64,000 nucleotides of DNA, taken from the NCBI GenBank assembly GCA_014529385.2, contig CM043971.1, forward strand, positions 25,644,769 to 25,708,768, in the 5' to 3' direction. Below the pieces are notes generated by a model. That model had not been told where the DNA came from. It saw only the letters and a program-made list of their open reading frames with translations, and searched no databases. The stretch comes from Adiantum capillus-veneris (lineage: Eukaryota > Streptophyta > Polypodiopsida > Polypodiales > Pteridaceae). Each line of letters starts with the position of its first letter. Position 1 is the first letter of the stretch. The translations under genes were made by a program, and so were the position numbers. Below, in pieces: positions 33,480 through 45,513 of the stretch.

Positions 33480-34377
33480 ATGAAAAAACTCAAGGCGTCG
33501 CTCCAGTCAGGACCAACTTTCAGAAAGGTAGACTATGAGTGTCAAAGGCCAGTAATTGTGACAGTAGACACTAGTCCTACATGGATTGGATGGGCAATAG
33601 GAAAATATGACGAAGAAGGACACAAGTATGTGGTGAGATTTGGAGCAAAGATACTAAGTGCTCGCCAAAGAAGCTATCCACAGATAAAGAGAGAGTTATG
33701 GGGTATGGTTACAGCCTTGAGAAATGGGAAAGAGTACCTAATTGGTGCATGTGTGGTTGTAGAAATAGATTGTCTACCACTTCTTGGGATGATTACAAGA
33801 TGCTCAACGCCAGACGTTGCTATGTTGCGGTGGATTGCCTACATGAAGTCCTTAAACCCTGAGCTTAAGCACATTGCAGGTAAAGATGATACAGTGTCAG
33901 ATATGCTATCAAGGGCAAGGTATGAAGATGAGTCACAGATGATTGATGAGGGAGATGATGTGGATACAAAGTTCTATTCCATCTCTCATGTCAAAGGTAA
34001 CAATGTCTGCATGGATAATCCACCGAAATTATTCTTGAAAGATCTTTATGAAGGTGATTGGCTTCTTATTGGAAGCTACTCGAGTACTCTAACAAAACAG
34101 GATGATTGGCCTGAACAAGAATTCAAGAGGATACACAGGAAAGCATATGGGTACTTGTTGAGGGATGGTTACTTGTGGAAGCATCCTAAACAAAAGGGTG
34201 CTACACCACAACGGATTATATGTAAAAAAGAACTCAATTAAAGCTCATGCAAGAGTCTCGTGAGAGTCTATGGGCTGGACACAGGGTTCTGTGGGCAACC
34301 TTCTCCAAGTTCAAAGAAAAATACTGGTGGAAGGGTATGTATAAAGATGTATCTCAATTTGCAGAGTCGTGTGTAAC
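33480..34377 (+). pseudogene. Gypsy RNase H and integrase N-terminal region
   Basis: The open frame to 34,241 has VIVTVDTSPTWIGWAIG, QIKRELWGMVTALRN, VVVEIDCLPLLGMI (RNase H TDxxxL position reads IDCLPLL), MLRWIAYMKSLNPELKHIAGKDDTVSDMLSRARY, then the pre-integrase segment. A frame change near 34,235 leads to LMQESRESLWAGHR and the Cys pair of the zinc region, cut by the GTAAC insertion site. Confidence 0.88.
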
Positions 34378-34869
34378 TGTAAGGTTTCCAGTTTCTGAAA
34401 CCTTAAAGATTGTATAAAGCCTAATCAAACTGACTTAATTATGGAAAAAGCAATGTAGAATTGTTCGATCGCGGCCAATATTGGTATTTTTGGAATCTTA
34501 AGCACGACAAACCCCGGGCTAGAAATTTTCAAAATCAAATTCCGGTAAAAACTGGCAAAGTTATGGCCCTTGAAAGTTTACACTGTAAATTGAGTAAATT
34601 AGGTAAAATTGAAGGGTTGCAGTAATCATTTAAGCATAGACTTTATTAAAGGCCTCCTAGATATTTACAAGATATTTACCAATTAACCAAAAATAGGTCA
34701 AAATATAGCATAATTGATATTTTGAAAGATGGCAGGTAATGGGAGGGTCATCACTGACCTGCCAGAGACTCATTTAGCAGCAGGGGTCGTTTTTTGACCT
34801 GTAGGGGGTTGCTTAAACTGCAAGCAATTGCTTTTTTCAGCCTGTGAGAGCTTAAGAGTGCCAGAAAAC

Positions 34870-34877
34870 TATAAATA
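34870..34877 (+). promoter_or_regulatory. TATA box in the solo LTR
   Basis: TATAAATA followed by AGGACCCCTAGC and a CT-rich segment (34,921-34,934) looks like a Gypsy LTR core promoter read on the plus strand. Confidence 0.6.
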
Positions 34878-35279
34878 GGACCCCTAGCTTCACATTTTAC
34901 ACAGACTCGGATCCTTGGCACTCTCTCTCTCATCTAGAGAGGACGTTACGCAAAAATCACTAGAGATTAAGCTCTAGTTGATTAACCTAAACGGTAATTA
35001 GTCTAATCCTTTTTAATTAGTAAGGCTAGATTAATCTATTTTGTTAATAAATCAAAGATTAGGCTTATGTACACTCATAAATCCTCTCTTAATTAATTTT
35101 TCTCTGCTGATTGTTATAATTAAGCATAGTGAGGTTAAGCAAATTAATTATCCTATCATATTAGGGCTGAAATTAGCCAAATTAACCATGAATTAATGGT
35201 AAATATATTAATTAAGCTTAGATTAAGTTAAGGTAATTATCAAAGCTGCATTGGACAGTCATTAAGCTAGAGAAATGAT

Positions 35280-36190
35280 CTCATATTTTCTGAATTTTTT
35301 TAATAATTAATTAGGTAGATTTAGACTATTTTTTGAGTAATTTAAATAAGGAAAATTAGTAAATTCATTTCAAATGCTATGATATGTTTATCAATGGTTA
35401 ATTATGTTATAAAAAATCCGTGATAATTAGGATAAGCTCAGATAATTAATCTAGTTAATTACTTTAGCAGAAATACTCTATTTTTTAAGCAATTTAAATA
35501 AATGAATTTAGTAAATTGATTTCAAATGCTATGATATATTTATCAATGGTTAATTAGGAACCCGTGATAATTAGGAGAAGATCAGATAATTAATCTAGCT
35601 AATTACTTTATCAGAAATACTCTATTTTTTTGAGTAATTTAAATAGGGAAAAGTAGAAAATTGATTTCAAATGCTACGATATATTTATCAGTGGTTAAAT
35701 AGGTTATAAAGAACCCGTGATAATTAGAATAAGCTCAGAAAACTAATCTAGCTAATTACTTTAGTAGAAATACCCTGTTTTTTGAGTAATTTAAATAGGG
35801 GAAATTAGTAAATGGAATTCAAATAATATGATATAATTATCAGTGGTTGATTAGGTATGTAAAAACTTGTGATAATTAGGATAAGCTCAGAAAATTAATC
35901 TAGCTAATTACTTTAGTAGAAATACTCTATTTTTTAGACAAAGTAAATAGGGGAAATTCACAAATGGATTTAAATTGAATTGAGATATTTATCAGGGGTT
36001 TATTAGACCTTAGGGAACCCGTGGTAATTATGCTACCATTAGAAAATTAGTTTAAACATATATTCTAGTAAAATTACTCTAAGTTTTGGAAAAAATAAAA
36101 AGGGAAATATAGTAAAGTAAATAGAAAACCTTTTATATCAATACCAGAGAAGGAATGTACCTTGGGAAATCTATGATAATTATCCTAACC
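35280..36190. repeat. AT-rich tandem repeat of about 150 bp in the solo LTR
   Basis: The phrase GATAATTAGGATAAGCTCAGA..TTAATCTAG recurs near 35,421, 35,569, 35,721, 35,871, 36,022 and 36,173 with growing divergence, alongside ATTTCAAATGCTATGATATATTTATCA and ACTCTATTTTTTGAGTAATTTAAATAGG. Confidence 0.85.
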
Positions 36191-36199
36191 TTAGATAAA

Positions 36200-37734
36200 T
36201 GAGTTAGGTATGTATTTTGGTCAAAAGTAACAAATTTTTGTATATAATGGACAAGAAAAATTAGGAAATAAATTTATCTAATTACCAAAGAATTAACCGA
36301 GGTCTGAAATCCTTATTAAAGGATGGGAAAAGAAAATACTATAGAATAATTAAGTTATAGGAGGAATAAATTATCAAATCGACTATTAAAGATCCCTATT
36401 TATTCCAAAAATCATTATTTTGGAGTAAACGAGAAAAATGAAGGCTATTCAATTAAGCTTCTAATGGATTAAGTCTTTTTATAAAGCTGCCAAAATGGCT
36501 CCCAAGAGAACCAGGGGAAACCCTCTGACTGAAGAAGAGGATGTTAGTAACAAGCGCAACAAACCAACTCATGACCATGAAGCAGGACCTAGCCATAGGC
36601 CAACATAGGAGAGTCTACGGGCACCCGCCCCACAGCACATGGACGAGCAGTCCCATGTGGATTTCTATTTTGTTCACTTAAATCTTTAAGTATATTAAAG
36701 TTCATTTCTAAGTAACATTGCATACGTAAGGGTTAGGAAGGATAAACTGGCTGAAAAATGGAAGGTAACTTCCAAGGAACCAATGGGCAATTGTTTATAA
36801 AGTAGGAAAGAATTGTTTTGGTTAAAACTGGTTGAATTAGGAAAGATATGTTTGATCATCCTTAAGACAGCTTGTCTCAAGACACCTCCGACTCCTTAGT
36901 ATAAATTGATGATAATGATTGGCTTTCTAGCCACGGATAAGTCGGTTACCCCCATGAACGTTGAGTTTCTACTCCGTGTCATGTCTTGATGTTTCTACAT
37001 AAGTTAGGATACCTTTTTGTATCCTAGGGGAGCCGCTCGGTTGTATGGGCAACTGGTTTGGTGTATGGGCACCCGAAACCTTGGGTGGGGGTTTATCCAC
37101 TCCGGATTTGAATAAGGAAGGGGTGCCGTTTTTCACCCTTTGGTGGTCTTGAGACAAGAAGAGTACTGGTCATGGTTATTATGGAAAATGTTTCGATTGA
37201 CATTACCCTGTCTCAAGTTTAAAGATGTCTGTTTGCTAAAAGAATGCTTTTCAATGTATTTGATTGAAGGAATTACTGTGATGAAAAGTTAAAAGAAACC
37301 ATTATTTTAAATGTTAAAACAATGTGATAGTAATTAAAAAACAAAAGAATCATGTGTGAGTGCGGGGTGGTAAGTGGGGATTGACTAAGGTTGTCAATCA
37401 TGGACGGGTGGACCTGATTAGTCAGGTAACTATCCATTCCCGCGCACTAAAACGTTTTTAGAAACTTCTCTACTTGGAAGAGGATTCCACCAACGGCTGT
37501 GCCTTCACATATGTTAGGGGGAAAAAAGCGTTGGTTGAGGTTACCTTAGCCCAACTTGTGGAAGTTATAGGGCCGAATAATTTTTGGATTTTTAAAATGT
37601 TGTCCCGTTTCCGCTGCGAGACAGGACTAGGTCTCCTTCTAGGGCTATAAACCTAAACCATTATTAATGGTAAGGGTGAATTCCCTGGATTTTTCATGTT
37701 TAGAGACTCTGATTTTTATTAGGCCTAGAGACCT
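36200..37734. other. Distal part of the solo LTR
   Basis: It holds a short ATG-led frame at 36,496 (MAPKRTRGNPLTEEEDVSNK, ending after about 37 codons) and otherwise no coding signal. Confidence 0.5.
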
Positions 37735-37756
37735 CACTACAAGAGGTTGTGTGCTC

Positions 37757-37978
37757 TTGTGACGCTGTTAGCGACGGAAATACACTGGGTTTTTATAACC
37801 CCCGGCGTCGCTAAAACCGTCGCTACGAGAGCGTTGCTATAGGCGTCGCTATATGCGTCGCTATATAGCGACGCATATAGCGACGCCTATAGCGACGTTT
37901 ACACAGAAGACTATAGCGACGCTCATAGCGACGCTACAGAGCCATAAATAGCGACGCTTATAGCGACGCCCGAGAGAA
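37757..37978. repeat. CACTA copy 2 left subterminal repeats
   Basis: Many GCGTCGCTAT motifs in both orientations, matching 24,003-24,240 of copy 1. Confidence 0.9.
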
Positions 37979-38334
37979 TTTTTTTTTGGTGGCAGGGCAT
38001 TGAATGCCCTGCCACCCATCAACCATATTGTACTTGATTCACTTTTTTAAAAAAGTGCAAAGGTAGATAATAAACCCAAAATAGTCACCCACAAGACGCA
38101 TTGTTTGCAAAATTGACAATTGTACACATCATAAGCAAAATGAATTGATTGGCAAATGTAATAATGACAATTGTACAACATCATAGGCATAAAGAATTGA
38201 TTGGCAAAAGGAACTGCGGTGACAAATGTAATAATATACATGGTTCAAAAAGACGTATAAAATCCGTCTCATGATACATAAGCTATGAGAAACCCTAAAC
38301 TAATGCTATCTAGCTACGGCTAAACTGACGTCGT

Positions 38335-39648
38335 CTAGTCAGACGTCTCATCGCGTCCAAGCGGCGTATCTGTCGGATTCTGCAAAAAAAGACAATAAGA
38401 CAGCTTTCAGTAAGTATAAACATATAACGACATTTATAAAACAATACAAAAAATAAAAAAGAGTAAACCCTAATACTAACCATGCCGCCGCGAGAACTGA
38501 GAATGTCCATCAGGGCGTTTAAGCCCTTCCTGCCTACGTACTTGCGCTCGTACGGTGTGGGATCACGTCCTGTCATCGACCACTGTAAAAACATACAAAG
38601 ATTTCATTATGTTAGAACTAAAAAACTCATAAACCCTAAACTATCGAACATCCATAAAGAGCAATGTGAAAAAACTTACAAAATCGGCCTCAAATGATGC
38701 CCATCCACCGCTCCCCAAGTGGTGCGAGCTCCCTGCCTCTACTTGCGCTCTGGCTGCATCCTTTTGTTGCTTCCACTTGTCGGGATTCTCGCGCGCTGCT
38801 TTCTTCGTATTCTTCCAATCTTCTTTGGCCAGCCAATCTGGCCTGTTCCACCCATTCTTGATTGCTTTTTGCACTTCGGAATGCTTGTGTTTGCAGTATT
38901 CGCACATTCGAATCTTCATCAGGTCTTCATTGAAGCGCTGATCCCGTGTTGGAACGGGAAACTCATCATGAAGTATGCTGATGACTCTGTTTTTTAAATC
39001 ACTTGGTACTTCACTCCATTTGTTTAGTATGTAGTGTCTAAACAGCTGAGAGCAAAGACCACGCATGCGCGAGATCACCTTCTTGCCGTCATCATCCATG
39101 ATGATGCCGCCGCTGATGTCGACGGCGTAAGGCAAGCCCTCTGGCCGGTGACGCGTGAACCTGGGTGTCCCGACAGGGGTCTCTAGCGGCGTGTCGATGG
39201 GGGTACGGACGTCAGGTGTCTCCACCGGCGTCTGGGCCCCGAAGCGAGGAGTGTCGAGTGGGGTGGCTCCTGGCGGAGTAGGTAGAGGTGTGTAGCTTCT
39301 AGGAACAGTCAGCCGTGCAAAACCTGGCGTAGATGGCGATGCTGTGGCTGGTGTGGGGGCGGGCAAAGAAGGGGAGGGTAAAGAGCCTCGTCGAACACGA
39401 GGCGGTGTGGAGGCATCGGTGGCGGAATCCCCACATCAACCGCCACCGCCACCACTAGAGCGCCGGTGTCTAGACGAGTGTGAATCTCGTCTCGTCGACG
39501 CCGAAGCTTCGGAGCGCGCCGAATGCTCCGAAAGAGAGGGAGATGCGGATGGAGTAGGAACGCGCGATGATGCGCCAGAGCGATGACGCTCCACGTACCA
39601 CTGTCTTTGCTGCGGTGACAAAGAAGAAAGAAACTCCTCATCATCCAT
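38335..39648 (-). pseudogene. TNPA-like CACTA gene, copy 2 (one stop)
   Basis: The exons mirror copy 1: exon 1 39,648-38,680, a second exon near 38,585-38,484 and the last ending with TAG at 38,335. A TGA at about 39,434-39,436 follows the Gly run (SSGGGGG), where copy 1 reads Ser-Cys, so translation would stop after about 70 residues. The Transposase_24 part downstream is otherwise open. Confidence 0.88.
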
Positions 39649-39920
39649 ACCTGCATTAAACACACAAATATTTAAACTTAATATTGAATGAATAGAGTAG
39701 ACAATGACGCAAAGACCATTAAATACAATGACGTAATGACGCATATAAATACAATGACGCAATGAATCGAGTGATAGAAGAGGCAAGTCGAAAACTCAGA
39801 ATTTTCAATCAAAAGATGTGAGCGCGAGTAGAAAAGAGCGTTATACACCATGGAAGGTACTTAGAGAGCCAGAGCTTTTACAACACGGAGCAAAATTGTT
39901 CAAATACAATATTTGTGGCT

Positions 39921-42900
39921 TTAAGAGATCTCTCTCTCATCCTCGCATAACTTAGCATAACTTCCTATATCTATATAGAGCTCTCCGTTTAAACACATAT
40001 CCTCTGTTTCATTTTGTAGCTCCTCTACATGCACCCCATATAGAGTAGTAGCATCTTGATGCTCGTCTAGCACCACCGCAGCGGCTTCTAATTGAGCATC
40101 TTCTCTGATCTCCTCCATTGATGTCGTTGTGATTGGCACATGGTAGCCTTCATACGTCCTTGCACTACGAGGGGCTACCTCTATGACGTACCACCAGTTT
40201 GATGTAGACTTTGTAGGATGAAATATTACCTGCCAGAGCCACATAACTTACATGAGAGCTTTCAAGCACATAACTTGTAAAAGGGGGATGTTAACTATTT
40301 ACATACTTACTTGTTCACAATGCTCGGGTAGTACGAAAGTGTCTCTTAGGTCAGTCCATTTCTTAGTAGAATCCACCTCAAGAAAACCAGACTCTCCTCT
40401 ACGCACAGTAGCGTTGCGACCCTCCATGATTATCTTGAACCATTGCACGTCGAACAAGTCGACAAAAAATCCTCTGTAATCGATCCTCAAAATCTCTTGC
40501 AGCGTGCCGAAGTTAGTGAGTTCCGCCACCACAGGATCTGCATCAGAGGAACGTCGTCGACTAGACTGTTCAAATTTTGCCATGATTCCACAATCTTGAG
40601 TAAAACGCTTTTTGTCGATTCGTTCCACCCTAAAATGTCAACCTTTACACCATGCTGCTGTGTATGACTTATACTACAACGAACAAAGATTATGAGTGGT
40701 TGTTCAAACGTTTATAAATAAAGTCACTTGCTAGTCGTACATTGCAAACTTACCTTGGTCGCGCAACCCCGAGAGTACTCCCACTCTTCTGCACTCACTT
40801 CGTCACCGCATTGTTGTGCGCTTTTCAATTGGTTGTGCAACCATCTTAAGCTCATGAAGGTTGGTAGGCTCTCCAGAACCGCTGGATAGTGCATCGGTGG
40901 TCATCTTCCCCGTCTCCACTCGATTCGTGCCCTTTGTCGCTCTTGCTTTGCATCCTCATATTGTGAAATCCACTTTTGCATCACTGGATTGTGAAGCATG
41001 CAAAATCGGTTGATTTTAGCCTCTAGATCTTTCGTCATCTTCTTCTCAACACCGAGATTGCACATGACAATCCTAGATATGCGCTCATCATCTATGGTTC
41101 GCCATAGCGTGTCCCGGGATTTATCAAATCCGTCTAGCCACTCTCCAATGTACACTAGGGACTCTGATACCAACCAACCTTCTGCCATGCTACCCTCCGG
41201 ACGTGCCTTTTGACGCACATATCCCTTAAGCGTTCTCATGAAACGCTCTAAGAAGAACATCCATCTGGAATGAACTGTGCCAGCTATTTCCACCTCATCA
41301 ACTATGTGAACAAGAAGATGCACCTGAATGGTTAGCATTGTAGTAGGAAAATTTTTCTCAAACATGCACACAAGCTCCGCAGCATTTAGTTTGGCGAATG
41401 GTATGGAGTCTACGTTGATCTCCTTTTGTGAGATCCATTGCACCAGCTTTGCAAGTTTGTAGATTGTGTTACGGATGTCGAGAGACAAACATCCCTCAAT
41501 GGCAATCGGTAAAATAAACTGTAAAGTATGTGCAGCAATGATATTAAAGTCCACATTTTATGCAATGATATTAAAGTCCACTATGAACGTACCTGACACA
41601 TTTTATGCCAATCGTGTGACTTCAAACCGGTAAGCTTTCCTTCTTTAGTAAAACACGTTCGGAGCGAGTGCATTACGCCAGTGGGGGTCCGCAAAGATCG
41701 AATGGTCTCTTTTACTTTGCGTTCTTGGGCTCCTGTGAAAATCCATGGTGCTTTAGGGAGTTTTATCGATCCATCAGACGCTGTTTGCGGCCAATATTGT
41801 TCCATACGATCCACATTTCTAAGGTCAACTCTGGCTCCCAAAGTATCTTTCTTGCCGGTCAAATGGTCCCATAGTAGATTACCCACATTCTTGAATATGT
41901 GCATTGGATCGAGCAAGTGATTGATCATGAGTCGGGGCCAGTATGGTAACTCGTATCATAGAGATAGTCTCTTCATCCCTGGAGGCAATCCGTCATCGCG
42001 CATCTCCTTCTGCTCTAACCATGCTTGTGCAGACATCCTTGGTGGCTCTCTTCCCAAAAAGCCGTCGCGTAACACATGATTCTCTGGAAGATACGCTTGA
42101 TGACCTTCGCAGATTTGCTTCTTCAGTGAGGGTGCCCTACATGCATTCAGTCTAGGTCCACATGTGACACATGCTCTGTATCTGCTTGTTTGAAGCCCTG
42201 CATGTATACACATGATAATAGATCAACTATGGGAAAAAACAAGAGTTATAGTGTCTGAGTGAGGAGTGTCAATAGATCACCTGAGCATTCTGTTAGCCCG
42301 GGATAGTCATGCATGGTCCACATTAGAATGCCTCTGATCAAAGCATTCCGTCGTCCTGTGTGTCGGCTCATATCCACCACCTCTATGCCAATCCACAATT
42401 GTTGTAGCTCTTCCAATAGTGGACGAAGATACACATCCATATTCCCGACTTTATATCGCCCTGGCACAATCAAGCTTAGCCATAGGTTCCCCTTCTTCGT
42501 AGTCAACCACGGGGGAATGTTGTAGTTGACGATGACAACGGGCCATACACTGTAAGATGTTGATCTTTGACCAAATGGATTTACGCCATCCATAGCCAGG
42601 CCTAAGCGCAAATTTCGAGCTTCCCTGGCAAAATCCGATCATGTTCCATCTATATGTTTCCACGTTACGCAATCTGCAGGAATTCGTAGCACACCATCCG
42701 AAGATTTATTCTCCTCATGCCATGATGCTAGGGCGGCCATGGACTTACATTCGAAGAAATGCTTGATGCGAGGAAGCAGAGGAAAATGTCGCAAAACCTT
42801 TTGTGGAATTTTTGTCCCGTGGAGATCTACTCGATATCTTTCGGAATCACATTTCGGACAATTCTCCATGTCTATGTATTCCCCTTTGAAAAGAATGCAG

Positions 42901-43649
42901 TCATTAGGACAAGCGTGGATAGAATTGTAATCCATCCCCAAGTTTCGCAAAATCTTTCTTGCTTCATCTCGGGAATCTGGCATCACATTGTCAGCTGGTA
43001 GTATGTGCTCTTTCAGCAATCTACACAATATAAAAATATGATACAGTCGTGTAAAAATCTATCAGATCATTATACATTTAGAGTTCTATTAAAGTAAACT
43101 AATTGTAATAGATCACCTGAAAAGCGCTGTGACGCTAGTGTCACTCCATCCAAACTTTGCCTGCATGTTGAGAAGAACTAGGAGTGCTTTCAATCTAGAC
43201 ATACGTGCTCCATTATACAATGGCGTATCGGCTTCACTTTTCATATCATCATAGATAAGCCTTTCTGAATCCATGATCGTCTCGATCATTTCATCAATCT
43301 CGGGCTCAAACATTGCCTCGTTGGGAATGTGCTCTACATGATCATCCCCCGAGCTATCAGAGGCTACATCTTGTGGCCTCACATATGCTGCTTGACCAAA
43401 GCGCCTGCGAACACGTCTATTGGGTTGCAAGATTGCTGCTTGTTGGCCAGCGTCAGAGTCCGACGAGTTATAATTGGCAACAACTCGATCTATAATAGAT
43501 GGATCGAACTCGCCAAATTCGCGAACGTGCTGCAAAGAAACACGTCTTGTCCGTCGCACAGCATGCTTGCATTGATTACAAGGATATAAGACCCTCGTTG
43601 AGAGATAGGTGTTTCGGTTGGACGGTCCCACATCCTCGTCGCTACTCAT
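39921..43649 (-). pseudogene. TNP2-type CACTA transposase, copy 2 (several stops)
   Basis: Exon 1 (43,649-43,117) is full length, ending SDTSVTALF; intron 1 (43,116-43,021) joins LLKEHILPADN in frame. Three lesions are single transitions against copy 1: TGA at 42,639 (Trp), TGA at 41,956 (Trp) and TGA at 40,901 (Arg). Copy 1's Arg-to-stop at 20,971 is not shared (here KINRFCMLHN). Domains are those given for copy 1. It shows the ancestral exon 1, which contains a zinc-like CNQCKHAVRR segment and an acidic stretch. Confidence 0.93.
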
Positions 43650-43710
43650 AATGAGGATAAAAACTTATAACCTGGACAACAAATTTAATATTCTATTGGC
43701 ATTCTTCGTC

Positions 43711-43748
<38 letters not shown>

Positions 43749-44910
43749 ACCTCACATTCTCTAGTCATGTCCAATCCCCGCACACCTCGGTCTAGAGGTG
43801 CACGGAGATCAGAACCACCGGGTTATAATCTCGTCTTTATTGGTCAATACCTATATTTGTGGATACAAGAAATCTACACACCCACGTCTACATGATACTG
43901 CATGTAGTGGACAAAACCCCTTTGCCTCTTCTCTAGCTGTAGCACTTCACTTCATCTTAACATCTTTTCACAGTAGATCTTTTCACTGTTCGTCTAACTC
44001 TAAACCCTAAACCGTAAGTAATTCTTGCGTGGACTCGATCTAATGTAAATAAGCGTAAATCTAAATAAACGTAAATCTAACTAAAAATAAAGCTAAATCT
44101 AATTTAACGTAAGTCTAATGACTAGAGGTTGTCTAGATGGTCATTGTTTCGGGGATGTAGTGACTCTTGCCGCCCTGAAGATCCATCTTCTTCCCTATCT
44201 TATGAAGACATTTCACCAGTACTTTTGGATCAACGGAGCCCACCATGAGTGAAGGCAGCAATACCCTATATTCCATTGAGGGCTTTCTTCACCCGCTTCA
44301 TGCAGGCATCGCAGTCTATGGAGACCTAAATCTAATCTAATTATAACGTAAATCTAAATCTAGCTTAAATAAACGTAAATCTAGTTAAAAATAAACCTAA
44401 ATCTAATTTAACGTAAGTCTACATATAACCTAATCTTTAACGTCTTTTAAGATAGTTTCCTATGACGTTATAACTCTCTTCTTCTTGTGTGTGTGCGCGT
44501 GTGTGGATGTGTGTGCCAATAAAAAGAGATAAATGGTATAACCTTTTTATCACCCATGCCAAGTATGATAGATTGATTATGCCATTTCCCTCTTGAATAA
44601 TAGGTCTTGAGTTCAACTCCTCGTCGGCTAGATCTTTAGGTCTTTTAATTTTAATTAGTTTCCTACGACGTTAAATTAGTTTCTCTCTCTTTCTCTCTCA
44701 ATGTGTGTGCGTTTTTTTGGATCGTATGCATATTTTCTCTCTCTTTTCCTCTCTCAATGTGTGCGTTTTTTGTTTATGCATGTTCTCTCTCTCTTTTCCT
44801 CTCTCAATGCGTGCGTTTGTTGTTTATGCATGCTCTCTCTCTCTTTTTCTCTCTCAATGTGTGTGTGCATTCTTTGTTTATGTATGTGTGTGTGCGTTTT
44901 TGTTTTTGTT

Positions 44911-44950
<40 letters not shown>

Positions 44951-45103
44951 AACACTATGTGTGTGTGTGTGTGTATGTGTGTGTGTGAGAGAGAGAGAGA
45001 GGGAGAGAGAAAGAGGGGAAGGGAACATGAGAATGAGGAGAGGGAAGGAGCATACCTGGCTCTCCTTCCTCTCCTCATGTGTGTGTGTGTGTGTGTGGAG
45101 AAG

Positions 45104-45144
<41 letters not shown>

Positions 45145-45235
45145 GGGAGAGCGTTACCTGCTCCTTTCTTGAGGGCGCCGAAAAACTCAGATCTGAGATC
45201 TGAGTTTTTGGGCGCGCTCGGTTATTTTTTTACCC
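43650..45235. other. CACTA copy 2 5' non-coding region
   Basis: It contains (CT)n at 43,714-43,746, the shortened HMA fragment at 44,118-44,335, the ACGCACACATTGAGAGAG minisatellite on the opposite strand (44,660-44,880), (CT)n at 44,930-44,947 and (GA)n at 45,109-45,140. Long frames here are simple-sequence translations. Confidence 0.75.
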
Positions 45236-45440
45236 CAGCCGGCGTCGCTATGAGCGTCGCTATAAGCGTCGCTATGAGCGTCGCAAATATACAAAGAAAT
45301 TTGCGACGCTCATAGCGACGCTTATAGCGACGCTCATAGCGACGCTTATAGCGACGCTCATAGCGACGCTCATAGCGACGCTCATAGCGACGCCGGGATT
45401 TTTTTTTTGGAGCGTCGCTGTGTGAGCGTCGCTAATATGA
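45236..45440. repeat. CACTA copy 2 right subterminal repeats with long hairpin
   Basis: GCGTCGCTAT copies run in one orientation (45,241-45,285) and then reverse (45,300-45,395), so arms of about 45 bp can pair around AAATATACAAAGAAATTT. The matching part of copy 1 is shorter by over 100 bp. Confidence 0.9.
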
Positions 45441-45513
45441 AGAGCCTCTTGTAGTGCCTGTCAAGGATCCCATCCCGATCTTGGTATAGGCGGGATGGGG
45501 ACATTATAGTAAC

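Larger units (their letters stand above)
37735..45456 (-). mobile_element. CACTA (En/Spm) transposon, copy 2 (inverted)
   Basis: Termini are CACTACAAGAGGTT at 37,735 and GTAGTG at 45,456, flanked by the duplication CCT (37,732-37,734 and 45,457-45,459); 7,722 bp. Gene order is that of copy 1 read on the minus strand. Compared with copy 1 it keeps about 350 bp of the TNP2 exon 1/intron 1 region and lacks about 390 bp of the HMA-fragment region; its right subterminal array is larger. Confidence 0.97.
34378..45508. mobile_element. Solo LTR of about 3.4 kb, interrupted by CACTA copy 2
   Basis: The insertion begins TGTAAGG and ends TTATA (likely CA changed to TA) with the 5-bp duplication GTAAC on both sides (34,373-34,377 and 45,509-45,513). 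No internal retrotransposon genes and no second LTR are present, so after removing the CACTA (37,735-45,456) it is best read as a solo LTR produced by LTR-LTR recombination. A TATA box and an AT-rich tandem array lie within it. The host Gypsy frame resumes directly after it. Confidence 0.8.

Noticed and set aside
33478-33480. ATG at the beginning of the Gypsy RNase H frame as a true gene start
   Set aside because: RNase H is internal to pol; the ATG is merely the first in a truncated fragment.
36496-36608. MAPKRTRGNP start as a gag gene in the solo LTR
   Set aside because: Only about 37 codons before a stop, and no capsid motifs follow; judged fortuitous or a remnant.
44590-44635. tRNA B-box-like GAGTTCAACTCC in CACTA copy 2 (also near 17,290 in copy 1)
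   Set aside because: No convincing A box or cloverleaf could be drawn; a SINE or tRNA is not supported.
16521-45456. The two CACTA copies as ends of one composite transposon
   Set aside because: Each has its own target duplication (ACT and CCT) and sits in a different host element, so they inserted independently.
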